In this document: one piece after another, positions 26,113 through 34,820 of the stretch
How positions within the stretch are numbered: the stretch's first letter is position 1
Layout: every line of letters starts with the position of its first letter
Origin: Roseococcus sp.
Lineage (GTDB): Bacteria; Pseudomonadota; Alphaproteobacteria; Acetobacterales; Acetobacteraceae
Assembly: GCA_026414745.1 (NCBI GenBank)
Contig: JAOAIK010000040.1
Location: forward strand, 147,293 to 211,292
Direction of reading: 5' to 3'
DNA length: 64,000 nt
Made by a program: the position numbers and the translations under genes
The notes under the pieces: model-generated
The model's database searches: none
What the model was told of the DNA's origin: nothing
What the model saw: only the letters and a program-made list of their open reading frames with translations

Positions 26113-26719
26113 CGACACCGGGGGCCGCGGCGCGGGGCTGCGGCGCGTCTGCGTCTTCTGCGGCGCGCAGCCGGGGCGCGACCCGCGCCACGCCGCGCTC
26201 GCCGCGGCGCTGGGGCGGGCGATCGCGGCGCGCGGCCTCGGCCTCGTCTATGGCGGGGGCAAGGTGGGGCTGATGGGCATCGTCGCCGATGCGGCGCTGA
26301 CCGCCGGTGCCGAGGTGATCGGCGTGATCCCCGAGGCGCTGATGGCGCGCGAGCTCGGCCATGGCGGGGTCACCACCCTGCATGTCGTGCCCTCCATGCA
26401 CGTGCGCAAGCAGATGATGAACGACCTCTCCGACGGCTTCGTGGTGCTGCCCGGCGGCATCGGCACGCTGGAGGAGAGCGTGGAGATCCAGTCCTGGGCG
26501 CAGCTCGGCATCCACGGCAAGGGCCTCGTCTATCTCGACCGGGACGGCTACTGGGATCCCTTCTTCGCGCTGCTGGCGCGCATGACCGAGGCGGGCTTCG
26601 TGCGCGCCGAGCACGCCGGCCTCGCGCTGCGCGCCGACAGCCCCGAGGCCGCGCTGGACGCGCTGGCCGCCTGGCGCGCCCCCGGGCTCACGCGCTGGAT
26701 GAGCGGGAAGGAGACGTGA
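26105..26719 (+). CDS. LOG family nucleoside-5'-monophosphate phosphoribohydrolase
   Basis: A 204-residue LOG/TIGR00730 protein. YGGGKVGLMGIVADAAL and the active-site motif LPGGIGTLEESVE (PGGxGTxxE) are complete, with MHVRKQMM supplying the catalytic arginine. LOG enzymes split adenosine-type cytokinin nucleotides or AMP-like nucleotides to free base and ribose phosphate. It opens with GTG at 26105 inside the hydratase gene, and its stop overlaps the GTG of ribF (GTGA). Confidence 0.92.
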   Translation: MPDDTGGRGAGLRRVCVFCGAQPGRDPRHAALAAALGRAIAARGLGLVYGGGKVGLMGIVADAALTAGAEVIGVIPEALMARELGHGGVTTLHVVPSMHVRKQMMNDLSDGFVVLPGGIGTLEESVEIQSWAQLGIHGKGLVYLDRDGYWDPFFALLARMTEAGFVRAEHAGLALRADSPEAALDALAAWRAPGLTRWMSGKET

Positions 26720-27636
26720 TCCACCAGGGCTGGCGCGGCCTGCCGCCCGAGGTGCGGGGCGGGGCGGTGGCGCTCGGCAACTTCGACGGCGTGCATCTCG
26801 GCCATGCCGAGGTGCTGCGCGCCGCCCACCAGGCGCGGCCGGACCTGCCGCTCGTGGCGCTCACCTTCGAGCCCCACCCGCGCGAGCATTTCCGCCCCGA
26901 CGACCCGCCCTTCCGCCTCACCCTGCTGCCGGCCAAGGCGGCGGCGCTCGCGGCCCTCGGCGCGCGCGCGGTCATCGCCATCCCCTTCGATGCGGGCTTC
27001 GCCGCCCTCTCCGCCGAGGCCTTCGTGGAGGAGGTGCTGCACCAGGGCCTGGGCGCGAAGCACCTCGCCTGCGGGCCGGATTTCGCCTTCGGCCACCGGC
27101 GCGGCGGCGATGTGGCCTTCCTGCTGAGGGCGGCCGAGGCGCGCGGCATCGGCCTTTCGGTGGTGCCCAAGCTCGCGGATGCCGAAGGGCCGGTCAGCTC
27201 CTCGCGCATCCGCCGCGCCCTGCAGGACGGCTATCCGGAGCGCGCGGCGGCGCTGCTCGGCCGGCCCTGGGCCATCCGCGGGCCGGTGACGCAGGGCGAC
27301 GCGCGCGGCCGGACCATCGGCTTTCCCACCGCCAATATCCCCCTCGGCCGGCATCTGGAGCCGGCGCGCGGCGTCTATGCCGTGCGCGCGCGGCTGCCCG
27401 AGGGGCGGCTGGTGCCCGGAGTGGCCAATATCGGTCGCCGGCCGACGCTCGGGGGCGATCCCGTCTCGCGCGTGGAGGCGCATCTTTTCGACTTCAGCGG
27501 CGACCTCTACGGCCAGGAGCTGGAGGTGAGACTGCTGCACTTCCTGCGCGAGGAACGCCGCTTCGGGGATGTCGCGGCGCTGTCGGCGCAGATCGCCGCC
27601 GATGCGGCGGCGGCGCGTGCGCTGCTCGGGGCCTGA
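26716..27636 (+). CDS. ribF: Bifunctional riboflavin kinase / FAD synthetase
   Basis: A 306-residue enzyme converting riboflavin to FMN and FAD. The N-terminal adenylyltransferase domain has ALGNFDGVHLGHAEVL (HxGH-like motif), TFEPHPREHF and VSSSRIRRAL. The C-terminal kinase domain has the ARGRTIGFPTANI motif and VEAHLFDFSGDLYGQ. Length is normal. It starts with GTG overlapping the LOG gene stop, so MaoC-LOG-ribF form one translationally coupled unit. A strong hairpin follows the stop. Confidence 0.96.
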   Translation: MIHQGWRGLPPEVRGGAVALGNFDGVHLGHAEVLRAAHQARPDLPLVALTFEPHPREHFRPDDPPFRLTLLPAKAAALAALGARAVIAIPFDAGFAALSAEAFVEEVLHQGLGAKHLACGPDFAFGHRRGGDVAFLLRAAEARGIGLSVVPKLADAEGPVSSSRIRRALQDGYPERAAALLGRPWAIRGPVTQGDARGRTIGFPTANIPLGRHLEPARGVYAVRARLPEGRLVPGVANIGRRPTLGGDPVSRVEAHLFDFSGDLYGQELEVRLLHFLREERRFGDVAALSAQIAADAAAARALLGA

Positions 27637-27638
27637 GA

Positions 27639-27659
27639 GGGCGCGGCCGGGCCGCGCCC
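27639..27659 (+). terminator. Hairpin after ribF, likely terminator
   Basis: GGGCGCGGC and GCCGCGCCC form a perfect 9-bp stem with a CGG loop, beginning 3 nt after the ribF stop. There is no T-tract, so it may need Rho or only trim and protect the mRNA. It separates ribF from ileS. Confidence 0.45.
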
Positions 27660-27662
27660 GGC

Positions 27663-27692
27663 TTGACCGCCCGCCCGGCGCGTCCGCATATC
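27663..27692 (+). promoter_or_regulatory. Candidate sigma70-type promoter upstream of ileS
   Basis: TTGACC (27663-27668) and CATATC (27687-27692) are separated by 18 bp, a fair match to alphaproteobacterial housekeeping promoters. Directly after the ribF hairpin, it would start an ileS-lspA transcript with a leader of about 110 nt. That leader contains a 16-codon ORF at 27698-27748. Confidence 0.4.
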
Positions 27693-27811
27693 GCGCCATG
27701 GCATGTCCGCATGGCTGCCGGCGAAGGCCCGGCCCGGCCCTCGACTGACGGCCGGGACCTCATGCGCCTGCCCACCCCATCGCCCCGCGCCCGGCGGGGG
27801 ACGAGAGCCCG

Positions 27812-30610
27812 ATGAACGACGCCCCCGACAGCCCGGCCACACCCCCCGCGCGCGACTACCGCGCCACGGTCTTCCTGCCGCAGACCAGCTTTCCCATGCG
27901 CGGCGAACTGCCCAGGCGCGAGCCGGCGCTGCTCGCGCGCTGGCGCGTGCAGGATCTCTGGGGGCAGCTGCGCGCGCGCGGCGCCGGCCGGCCGAAGTTC
28001 GTGCTGCACGACGGGCCGCCCTACGCGAACGGCCCGCTGCACATCGGCCACGCGCTGAACAAGATCCTCAAGGACGTGATCAACCGCGCGGCGCAGATGG
28101 CGGGCTACGACGCCGACTACGTGCCGGGCTGGGACTGCCACGGCCTGCCCATCGAGTGGAAGGTGGAGGAGGAGTACCGCGCGAAGAAGAGGAACAAGGA
28201 CGAGGTCCCCGTCCTCGAGTTCCGCGCCGAGTGCCGCGCCTATGCCCGGCACTGGCTCGAGGTGCAGCGCGAGGAGTTCATCCGCCTCGGCGTCGCGGGC
28301 GACTGGGCGCGGCCCTACGCGACCATGGACTTCGAGAGCGAGGCGGCGATCGCCGAGGAGATCGGCCGCTTCCTGATGAACGGCGCCCTCTACCGCGGCC
28401 TCCGGCCGGTGATGTGGAGCCCGGTGGAGAAGACCGCGCTCGCCGAGGCCGAGATCGAATACCACGACCATGTGAGCCCGACTCTCTGGGCGCGCTTCCC
28501 GATCCTGCGCGGCCCCGAGGCCGGCGCGAACGTCGTGATCTGGACCACCACGCCCTGGACCATCCCGGGCAACCGCGCCGTGGCCTATGGCCCCGAGATC
28601 GACTACGCCATCCTCCATGTGGAGGGGGTGCGGGAGGGCAGCCATCTGCGCCTCGGCGAGACGCTGCTCGTGGCGCTGCCGCTGCTGCCGAAGTTCGAGG
28701 AGGAGGCGGGCCTCGGCGCGCACAGCATCCGGCGCGTGATCAAGGGCGCGGCGCTGGCCGGGGCGGTGGCCGCGCATCCGCTGCGCGGGGCGGGCTACGA
28801 GTTCGAGGTGCCGCTGCTGCCCGGCGATTTCGTCACCACCGAGGCTGGCACCGGCTTCGTGCACATCGCGCCCGGCCATGGCGAGGACGACTTCGCGCTG
28901 GGCCGCGCGCATGGCCTGCCGGTGCCCGAGACGGTGAACGACGACGGCACCTTCACCCGCCACGCCCCGGGCTTCGAGGGGCTGCACGTCTTCAAGGCGC
29001 ATGAGGCGGTCTATGCCGCCTGCGAGAAGGCGGGCACGCTGGTCGCCAAGGGGAGGCTCACGCACAGCTACCCCCATTCCTGGCGGTCGAAGAAGCCGGT
29101 GATCTTCCGCGCCACGCCGCAATGGTTCATCGCGATGGACGACGCCAACGCGATCCGCGACAAGGCGATGGCGGCCATCGCGGCGACGCGCTTCATCCCC
29201 GATTCCGGGCGCAACCGCATCGGCGGCATGGTCGCCGCCCGCCCCGACTGGTGCATCAGCCGCCAGCGCGCCTGGGGCGTGCCCATCCCCGTCTTCGTCG
29301 ACCGCCGCAGCGGCGAGCCGCTGCGCGATGCCGCCGTCATGGCGCGCATCGTGGAGGCCTTCCGCGCCGAGGGGGCGGATGCCTGGTACAAGCCCGGCGC
29401 CGCCGCCCGCTTCCTCGGTGAGGGGCGCAACCCGGCCGACTACGAACAGGTGATGGACATCGTGGACGTGTGGTTCGAGTCCGGCTCCACCCACGCCTTC
29501 GTCCTCGGCCCGCGCGGCCTGCCCTTCCCGGCCGATCTCTACCTCGAGGGCAGCGACCAGCACCGCGGCTGGTTCCAGTCCTCGCTGCTCGAGAGCGTGG
29601 GCACGCGCGGCGTGGCGCCCTTCAAGGCGGTGCTGACGCACGGCTTCGTGCTCGACGAGCAGGGCCGGAAGATGTCGAAGTCGCTCGGCAACGTCACCGC
29701 GCCGCAGGAGGTGGTGGAGCGCTACGGCGCCGACATCCTGCGGCTCTGGGTGATGAACAGCGACACCGCCGAGGATCTGCGCATCGGCAAGAACATCCTC
29801 GAGCAGCAGGCGGAGCTTTACCGGCGCATCCGCAACACGCTGCGCTGGCTGCTCGGCTCGCTGCACGGCTTCGATGCGGCGCGGGAGACGCTGCCCTATG
29901 CCGAGCTGCCAGAGCTGGAGCGCTGGGTGCTGCACCGGCTTTCGGAGCTCGACCAGCGCCTCCGCGGCGCGGTGGCGAGCCATGACTGGACGGGCGTGAT
30001 GCCCGAGATCCACGGCTTCTGCGCCACCGACCTCAGCGCCTTCTACTTCGACATCCGCAAGGACAGCGTCTATTGCGACGCGGTGGCGAGCCCGCGCCGC
30101 CGCGCCTGCCGCACCGTGCTGGACCGGCTGCACCGCTGCCTCTGCGCCTGGCTCGCGCCCATGCTGCCCTTCACGGCGGAGGAGGCCTGGCTCGCCCGCT
30201 TCGGCGAGCAGGCCGAGAGCGTCCACCTGCAGCTCTTCCCCGAGATTCCCGCCGAATGGCGCGATCCGGCGCTCGCGGCGGCATGGGCGCGCATCCGCGA
30301 GGCGCGGCGCGCGGTGACGGTCGAGCTCGAGCGCGCCCGCGCCGCCGGCGAGATGGGATCGAGCCTGCAGGCCGCCCCGGTGCTGGCCCTGCCCGAGGGC
30401 GATCTCGGCCTGCTGGACGCGGCGGGCTGGGCGGAGGTCTGCCTCACCTCGGGCTTCGCGCTGGAGCAGGGGCCCGCCGCCGCGGCCCGCTTCCTCCCCG
30501 CGCCCGGCCGCAAATGCGAGCGCTGCTGGAAGGTGCTGCCCGAGGTCGGCGCCTCCTCCCGCCACCCCGCGCTCTGCCGCCGCTGCGAGGCGGTGGTGGA
30601 GGGGGAATGA
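27812..30610 (+). CDS. ileS: Isoleucyl-tRNA synthetase
   Basis: A 932-residue class I synthetase charging tRNA-Ile. The HIGH motif lies in YANGPLHIGHALNKILKD, the KMSKS loop in EQGRKMSKSLGN, and WDCHGLPIEWKVE and the editing domain segment IWTTTPWTIPGNRAV are present. The C-terminus keeps the four zinc-binding cysteines (CERCW ... CRRCEAV). This corresponds to the bacterial type 1 enzyme. Its stop overlaps the lspA start by 4 nt. Confidence 0.98.
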   Translation: MNDAPDSPATPPARDYRATVFLPQTSFPMRGELPRREPALLARWRVQDLWGQLRARGAGRPKFVLHDGPPYANGPLHIGHALNKILKDVINRAAQMAGYDADYVPGWDCHGLPIEWKVEEEYRAKKRNKDEVPVLEFRAECRAYARHWLEVQREEFIRLGVAGDWARPYATMDFESEAAIAEEIGRFLMNGALYRGLRPVMWSPVEKTALAEAEIEYHDHVSPTLWARFPILRGPEAGANVVIWTTTPWTIPGNRAVAYGPEIDYAILHVEGVREGSHLRLGETLLVALPLLPKFEEEAGLGAHSIRRVIKGAALAGAVAAHPLRGAGYEFEVPLLPGDFVTTEAGTGFVHIAPGHGEDDFALGRAHGLPVPETVNDDGTFTRHAPGFEGLHVFKAHEAVYAACEKAGTLVAKGRLTHSYPHSWRSKKPVIFRATPQWFIAMDDANAIRDKAMAAIAATRFIPDSGRNRIGGMVAARPDWCISRQRAWGVPIPVFVDRRSGEPLRDAAVMARIVEAFRAEGADAWYKPGAAARFLGEGRNPADYEQVMDIVDVWFESGSTHAFVLGPRGLPFPADLYLEGSDQHRGWFQSSLLESVGTRGVAPFKAVLTHGFVLDEQGRKMSKSLGNVTAPQEVVERYGADILRLWVMNSDTAEDLRIGKNILEQQAELYRRIRNTLRWLLGSLHGFDAARETLPYAELPELERWVLHRLSELDQRLRGAVASHDWTGVMPEIHGFCATDLSAFYFDIRKDSVYCDAVASPRRRACRTVLDRLHRCLCAWLAPMLPFTAEEAWLARFGEQAESVHLQLFPEIPAEWRDPALAAAWARIREARRAVTVELERARAAGEMGSSLQAAPVLALPEGDLGLLDAAGWAEVCLTSGFALEQGPAAAARFLPAPGRKCERCWKVLPEVGASSRHPALCRRCEAVVEGE

Positions 30611-31122
30611 GCGGGCCGCTGCGCCTCGGCCTCGCCTTCGCCCTGCTGCTGCTCCTGCTCGATCAGGCCAGCAAGTGGTGGATCCTGGAGGTGGTGGAGC
30701 TGCCCTTCCGGCGGAACATCCCCCTGCTCGCGCTGGGGCCCGTGGGGCTCGACCTCACCATGGTGTGGAACCGCGGCGTCACCTTCGGGCTGCTCTCGGG
30801 CGAGGGCGCCTGGAACCAGGCGGCGCTGGGGGGCGTCGCGCTCGCGGTCGCAGCCTTCCTCGTCCACTGGCTGCGCCGGGCGGAGACGCGCCTCGTCGCC
30901 CTGGCGCTCGGCGCCGTCATCGGGGGGGCGGTGGGCAACGTGATCGACCGGCTGCGCTTCGGCGCGGTGGTGGATTTCGTGGATGTGCACGCCTGGGGCT
31001 GGCACTGGTATGTGTTCAACCTGGCCGATGCGGCCATCGTCTGCGGCGTGCTCGCGCTGGTGGGCGATGCGCTGCTGCGGCCGCAGGGCGGCAAGCCCGG
31101 CTCGAAGAAGGAGGCCGCTTGA
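30607..31122 (+). CDS. lspA: Lipoprotein signal peptidase (signal peptidase II)
   Basis: A 171-residue inner-membrane aspartyl protease with four helices that removes signal peptides from prolipoproteins. LLLLLDQASKWW, MVWNRGVTFGLLS, GNVIDRLRFGAVVDFVDV and the second catalytic region VFNLADAAI are all recognisable. It is coupled to ileS by ATGA and to the next small gene by a 1-nt overlap. Several lipoproteins in this window would be substrates. Confidence 0.97.
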   Translation: MSGPLRLGLAFALLLLLLDQASKWWILEVVELPFRRNIPLLALGPVGLDLTMVWNRGVTFGLLSGEGAWNQAALGGVALAVAAFLVHWLRRAETRLVALALGAVIGGAVGNVIDRLRFGAVVDFVDVHAWGWHWYVFNLADAAIVCGVLALVGDALLRPQGGKPGSKKEAA

Positions 31123-31400
31123 TGGCCCGCATCGTCCTCGCCGTGCTGGCCGGGCTGCCGCTCGCCTGCGCCGCCCCGGCCCCGCCGCCGCCCGCCGCCC
31201 CGGCCGCCGCGCCGGGCAGCGTCACGCGCAGCGCCACCCCGGCCCCGGTGCCCGGCGTGGCGGCCCGGCACCTGAGCCCCGTCGAGGGGCCCGGCGTCAC
31301 CCACCGCGAGAGCCTGCTGCCCGATGCGGGCGCGCTGGGCAATGCGGGGCTGGACGGTACGCTGCCCGATCTCGCCCGGCCCATGCTGCCGCGCCGATGA
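31122..31400 (+). CDS. Small exported proline-rich protein, hypothetical
   Basis: A 92-residue protein with a signal-peptide-like N-terminus (ARIVLAVLAGLPLACAAPAP). Cys16 could be a lipidation site, but the preceding PLA is a poor lipobox. The rest is Ala/Pro-rich with a conserved-looking block ESLLPDAGALGNAGLDGTL. No family recognised. The ATG begins on the last base of the lspA stop, supporting translation. Confidence 0.55.
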   Translation: MARIVLAVLAGLPLACAAPAPPPPAAPAAAPGSVTRSATPAPVPGVAARHLSPVEGPGVTHRESLLPDAGALGNAGLDGTLPDLARPMLPRR

Positions 31401-31415
31401 GGGGCCTCCGCGCGC

Positions 31416-31441
31416 CCGCCTTGATCCGGCCGGAAAGGCGG
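31416..31441. promoter_or_regulatory. Hairpin upstream of the DUF3035 gene
   Basis: CCGCCTT (31416-31422) and AAGGCGG (31435-31441) are perfectly complementary around a small loop containing TCCGGCCGGA. It ends 5 nt before the AAGGAGG ribosome binding site of the next gene. It could mark a processing point or a weak terminator. Confidence 0.35.
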
Positions 31442-31455
31442 CGCAAGGAGGGATC

Positions 31456-32028
31456 ATGAAGCCCGTCCGCGCCGCCCCCTGTCTGCTCCTGCTCGCCGCC
31501 CTCGGCCCGCTCGCCGCCTGCGGGCCGGAGACCGCGCGCACCATCGGCCTGACGCGCGATGCCCCGGACGAGTTCCAGGTGACGACGCGCGCCCCCCTCT
31601 CCATGCCGCCCATGCTGGGCCAGCTCCCTCCGCCGCGGCCCGGCGCCCCCCGCCCGCAGGAGCTCGCCGCGCGCGACCAAGCCGAGGCCGCCCTCGCCCC
31701 CGGCGCCCTGCTCGGAAACCCGGGCCGCCCCGCCGCCCCCACGGCGGGCGAGCAGGCCCTGCTGGCGCAGACCGGCCGCCCCGCGCCCGCCGACATCCGC
31801 GCCACGGTGGACTCCGAGTCCACCCGCCTGGACCGGCCGAGCCGCAGCCTGGTGGACCGGGTGCTGTTCTGGCAGCCGCCGCCCGAGCCCGGCATCCCCG
31901 TGGATCCGGCGCGCGAGGCGCAGCGCCTGCGCGAGAACGCCGCGCTGGGCCGCGACCCCGGCGACGGGCAGACGCCCATCATCCAGCCGCAGCGCCGCAC
32001 CCTCTTCACCGGCTGGCGCCTCTGGTGA
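31456..32028 (+). CDS. DUF3035 family lipoprotein
   Basis: A 190-residue predicted lipoprotein. The signal peptide ends at LAAC (Cys22), followed by the DUF3035 core: RTIGLTRDAPDEFQVTTRAPLSMPP, a proline-rich middle and a C-terminal DRVLFWQPP segment. The family is widespread in alphaproteobacteria between lspA and the M16 peptidases, and is of unknown function. AAGGAGG precedes the ATG. Confidence 0.85.
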   Translation: MKPVRAAPCLLLLAALGPLAACGPETARTIGLTRDAPDEFQVTTRAPLSMPPMLGQLPPPRPGAPRPQELAARDQAEAALAPGALLGNPGRPAAPTAGEQALLAQTGRPAPADIRATVDSESTRLDRPSRSLVDRVLFWQPPPEPGIPVDPAREAQRLRENAALGRDPGDGQTPIIQPQRRTLFTGWRLW

Positions 32029-32080
32029 GAGGCCGGCCGCCGGCCCTCCCGCCCGCCCCGCCCCGCGCTATATCGGGAGC

Positions 32081-33466
32081 ATGAGGCCCATCCCCCGTCG
32101 CACCGCGCTGAAGGGCGCCGCCGCCACCCTGGCCCTGCCCGCCCTGCCCGCGGCGGGCGCCACGCCGGAGGCCCCGCGCCCCGCGCCCCGCCGGCCCGAC
32201 GCCCCGCTCTTCGGTGCCGTCACCTGGACGCTGGCCAACGGGCTGCGCGTGGTGCTGGCCGAGAATCGCCGCGCCCCGGTGGCCGCGCACTACCTCTATG
32301 TCGCCGCCGGCGCGGGCGAGGATCCGGCCGGCCGCTCCGGCCTCGCGCATTTTCTCGAGCACATGATGTTCAAGGGCAGCCCGGCCATCCCCTCGGGCGC
32401 CTTCAGCCGCACCGTGGCGCGCGAGGGCGGGCAGGACAACGCCTTCACCAGCCGCGACGTGACCGGGTATTTCCAGACCGTCGAGGCCTCGCGCCTGCCG
32501 CTGATGATGCGCATGGAGGCCGACCGCCTCGCCGCTCCCCTGCTGCCGGAGGCGGAGCTGGAGCCCGAGCGCGGCGTGGTGCTGGAGGAGCGCCGCCAGC
32601 GCACCGACGCCAACCCCCGCGCCCGCTTCCGCGAGGCCTTCGACGCCGCCATGTGGGGCGCCCAGCACTGGCGCGGCCGCCCGCTGATCGGCTGGGAGGA
32701 GGACATCCGCGCCATCACCCGGCAGGACATGGTGGCCTTCCACGCCGCGCACTACGCCCCCGGCAACTGCGTGCTGGTGGTGGCCGGCGATGTGCGCGAG
32801 GCCGATCTGCGCCGCTGGGCCGATGAGTTCTACGGCCCCATCCCCGCCCGGCCCTTCGCCGGCCGCCGCCGCGCCCCGCCGCCTGCCGCCGCCCCGCAGC
32901 CTCGCCTCGAGCGGCGCGACCCCGCGGTGCGCGAGGCGAGCTTCCTCGCCGCCTTCGCCGCCCCCTCGGCGACCTGGGGCGAGACGGCGCTCGCCGACCC
33001 GCTGGAGCTCCTCGCGCATCTCCTCGGCGGCGGGCCGGGGTCGCGCCTGCACCGCGCGCTGGTGGAGGGCGGCCTCGCGGTCACCGCCGGCGCCGCCTAT
33101 GACGGCGACGTGGCGGGGGTGGGCAGCTTCCATCTCTTCGCCACCCCGCGCCCTGGCGTGACGCCCGAACGTCTCGAACAGGCCATCCGCGACGAGGTGG
33201 CCCGGCTGCTCGATCAGGGCGCAAGCGAGGCCGAGCGCGCCCGCAGCCTGCGCCAGCAGACGGCCGGGGCCCTGCTCGCGCTGGACGGGCTGGGCGCGGC
33301 GCCGCGCATGCTGGGCGGCGCGCTCGCCATCGGCCTGCCGCTCGAGGCGGTCGAGCATTGGCCGCAGCGCCTCGCCGCCGTCACGCTCGACCAGGTGAAC
33401 CGCGCGGCGCGGCAGGTGCTGGGCGCGCCCGCGCTCGCCGCCTCCGGCTGGCTGCTGCCCGCATGA
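32081..33466 (+). CDS. M16 family zinc metallopeptidase, catalytic subunit
   Basis: A 461-residue secreted peptidase. A twin-arginine-like leader (RRTALKGAAATLALPALPA) is followed by the inverted zinc motif HFLEH (HxxEH) in SGLAHFLEHMMFKGS and the distal glutamate in ERGVVLEERRQR. Family members (pitrilysin/processing-peptidase like) degrade peptides in the periplasm, usually as a pair with an inactive partner, which is the next gene. TATATC at 32069-32074 lies 6 nt before the ATG, suggesting a close promoter. Confidence 0.92.
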   Translation: MRPIPRRTALKGAAATLALPALPAAGATPEAPRPAPRRPDAPLFGAVTWTLANGLRVVLAENRRAPVAAHYLYVAAGAGEDPAGRSGLAHFLEHMMFKGSPAIPSGAFSRTVAREGGQDNAFTSRDVTGYFQTVEASRLPLMMRMEADRLAAPLLPEAELEPERGVVLEERRQRTDANPRARFREAFDAAMWGAQHWRGRPLIGWEEDIRAITRQDMVAFHAAHYAPGNCVLVVAGDVREADLRRWADEFYGPIPARPFAGRRRAPPPAAAPQPRLERRDPAVREASFLAAFAAPSATWGETALADPLELLAHLLGGGPGSRLHRALVEGGLAVTAGAAYDGDVAGVGSFHLFATPRPGVTPERLEQAIRDEVARLLDQGASEAERARSLRQQTAGALLALDGLGAAPRMLGGALAIGLPLEAVEHWPQRLAAVTLDQVNRAARQVLGAPALAASGWLLPA

Positions 33467-33499
33467 GCCCCGCCCCCTTCGCGCGAAAGCCCCGCTGAC

Positions 33500-34780
33500 A
33501 TGTCCGAGACGGTGTTCGGGGTGGCGCTGCCGCCCCGCCGCGGCTTCTCCGTGCCCATCCAGATCGTCGAGGCCGCCGGCGTCACCGCCTGGCTGGTGGA
33601 GGAGCATTCCGTCCCCGTGGTCTCGCTCGCCTGGTCCTGGCCGGGCGGGCAGGCCATGGACCCGCCGGGGCGCGAGGGGCTCTCCGGCCTCGCCGCGGGG
33701 ATGCTGACCGAGGGGGCGGGAGAGCTTCCCTCCCTCGCCTTCCAGGACGCGCTGCGCGATGCGGGCATCGGCCTCTCCTTCTCGGCGGGGCGGGACGCCT
33801 TCGAGGGCGGCTTCCGCGCCCTCACCGAGGCGCTGCCCGAGGCGGTGCGCCTCGCGCGGCTCGCCATGTCCGCGCCCCGGCTCGATGCGGAGGCGCTCGC
33901 GCGGCTGCGCGCGCGGGCGGTGCTGGCCGCGCGCCAGCAGCTCGAGACCCCGGGCGGGCTGGCGCGCCGCGCCTTCTGGGAGGCGGGCTTCCCCGGCGCT
34001 TCCGCCGGGCGGCTCAGCACGCCCGAGAGTCTCGCTGCCGTCACCGCCGAGGAGATCCGCGCCGCGCTCGCCGCCCAGCTCCGGCGCGAGGGGGTGCTGG
34101 TGGTGGCCGCCGGCGCGCTGGACGCGGGGGCGCTGCGCGCGCTGCTGGAGGCGCTCTTCGCGCCGCTGCCGGCCGGGGCCCCGCCCGCCCCCGCGCCCCT
34201 GCCGCCGCTCGCGCCCTTCGGCGTGGCCCGCCGGCCCATCGCGGCGCCCCAGTCGAGCCTCGTCTTCGGGCAGGAGGCGCTGCCCCCCGCCGATCCGGAC
34301 TGGGAGGCGCAGCAGGTGATGCTGCGCATCCTGGCCGGCGGCGGCTTCACCTCCCGCCTGATGCGCAAGGTGCGCGAGGAGCGCGGGCTGACCTACGGCA
34401 TCGGCGCGGGGCTCGAGGTGCTGCTCGGCCGGGCGCTGATCATCGGCGCGGTGGCGACCGAGAACGCCCAGGTGGGCGAGGTGTGGCGGCTGATCCGCGC
34501 CGCCTGGGCGGAGATGGCCGAGGCCGGCCCGACGGAGGAGGAGGTGGCGGAGGCCGTGGCCTTCCTCGCCGGCTCGCTGCCCCTGCAGTTCACCGACAGC
34601 CGCCGCACCGCCTCGCTGCTCCTCGGGCTGCGCCAGGCGGGCCGCGCGCCGGAGTGGCTGGCCGGGCGGCCGGCGCGCCTCGCCGCGCTCAACCGGGCCG
34701 ATGTCGCCCGTGCCGCCGCCCGCGCCCTGCGGCCAGGCGCGCTGGCCCTCGCGGTGGCCGGGGAGCCGCAGGGGCTGTAG
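33500..34780 (+). CDS. M16 family peptidase homologue, non-catalytic subunit
   Basis: A 426-residue M16 homologue. At the place of HxxEH it reads GLSGLAAGMLTEGAGE, so no zinc ligands remain. The C-terminal half keeps the substrate-binding Arg/Tyr motif in SRLMRKVREERGLTYGIGAGLE. This is the usual partner of an active M16 subunit, as in mitochondrial processing peptidase. No clear signal peptide is seen, unlike its partner, so either the start is wrong or export occurs together. An ATG at 33500 follows 33 bp after the first subunit. Confidence 0.88.
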   Translation: MSETVFGVALPPRRGFSVPIQIVEAAGVTAWLVEEHSVPVVSLAWSWPGGQAMDPPGREGLSGLAAGMLTEGAGELPSLAFQDALRDAGIGLSFSAGRDAFEGGFRALTEALPEAVRLARLAMSAPRLDAEALARLRARAVLAARQQLETPGGLARRAFWEAGFPGASAGRLSTPESLAAVTAEEIRAALAAQLRREGVLVVAAGALDAGALRALLEALFAPLPAGAPPAPAPLPPLAPFGVARRPIAAPQSSLVFGQEALPPADPDWEAQQVMLRILAGGGFTSRLMRKVREERGLTYGIGAGLEVLLGRALIIGAVATENAQVGEVWRLIRAAWAEMAEAGPTEEEVAEAVAFLAGSLPLQFTDSRRTASLLLGLRQAGRAPEWLAGRPARLAALNRADVARAAARALRPGALALAVAGEPQGL

Positions 34781-34820
34781 CTTTCCTGCGGTGGACGACG
34801 GCGGCCGGGGGGAGCGGAGC

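Noticed and set aside
27494..30565. 1,023-codon open frame on - opposite ileS
   Set aside because: Antisense shadow of a certain ileS; His/Arg/Ala-rich, no conserved features.
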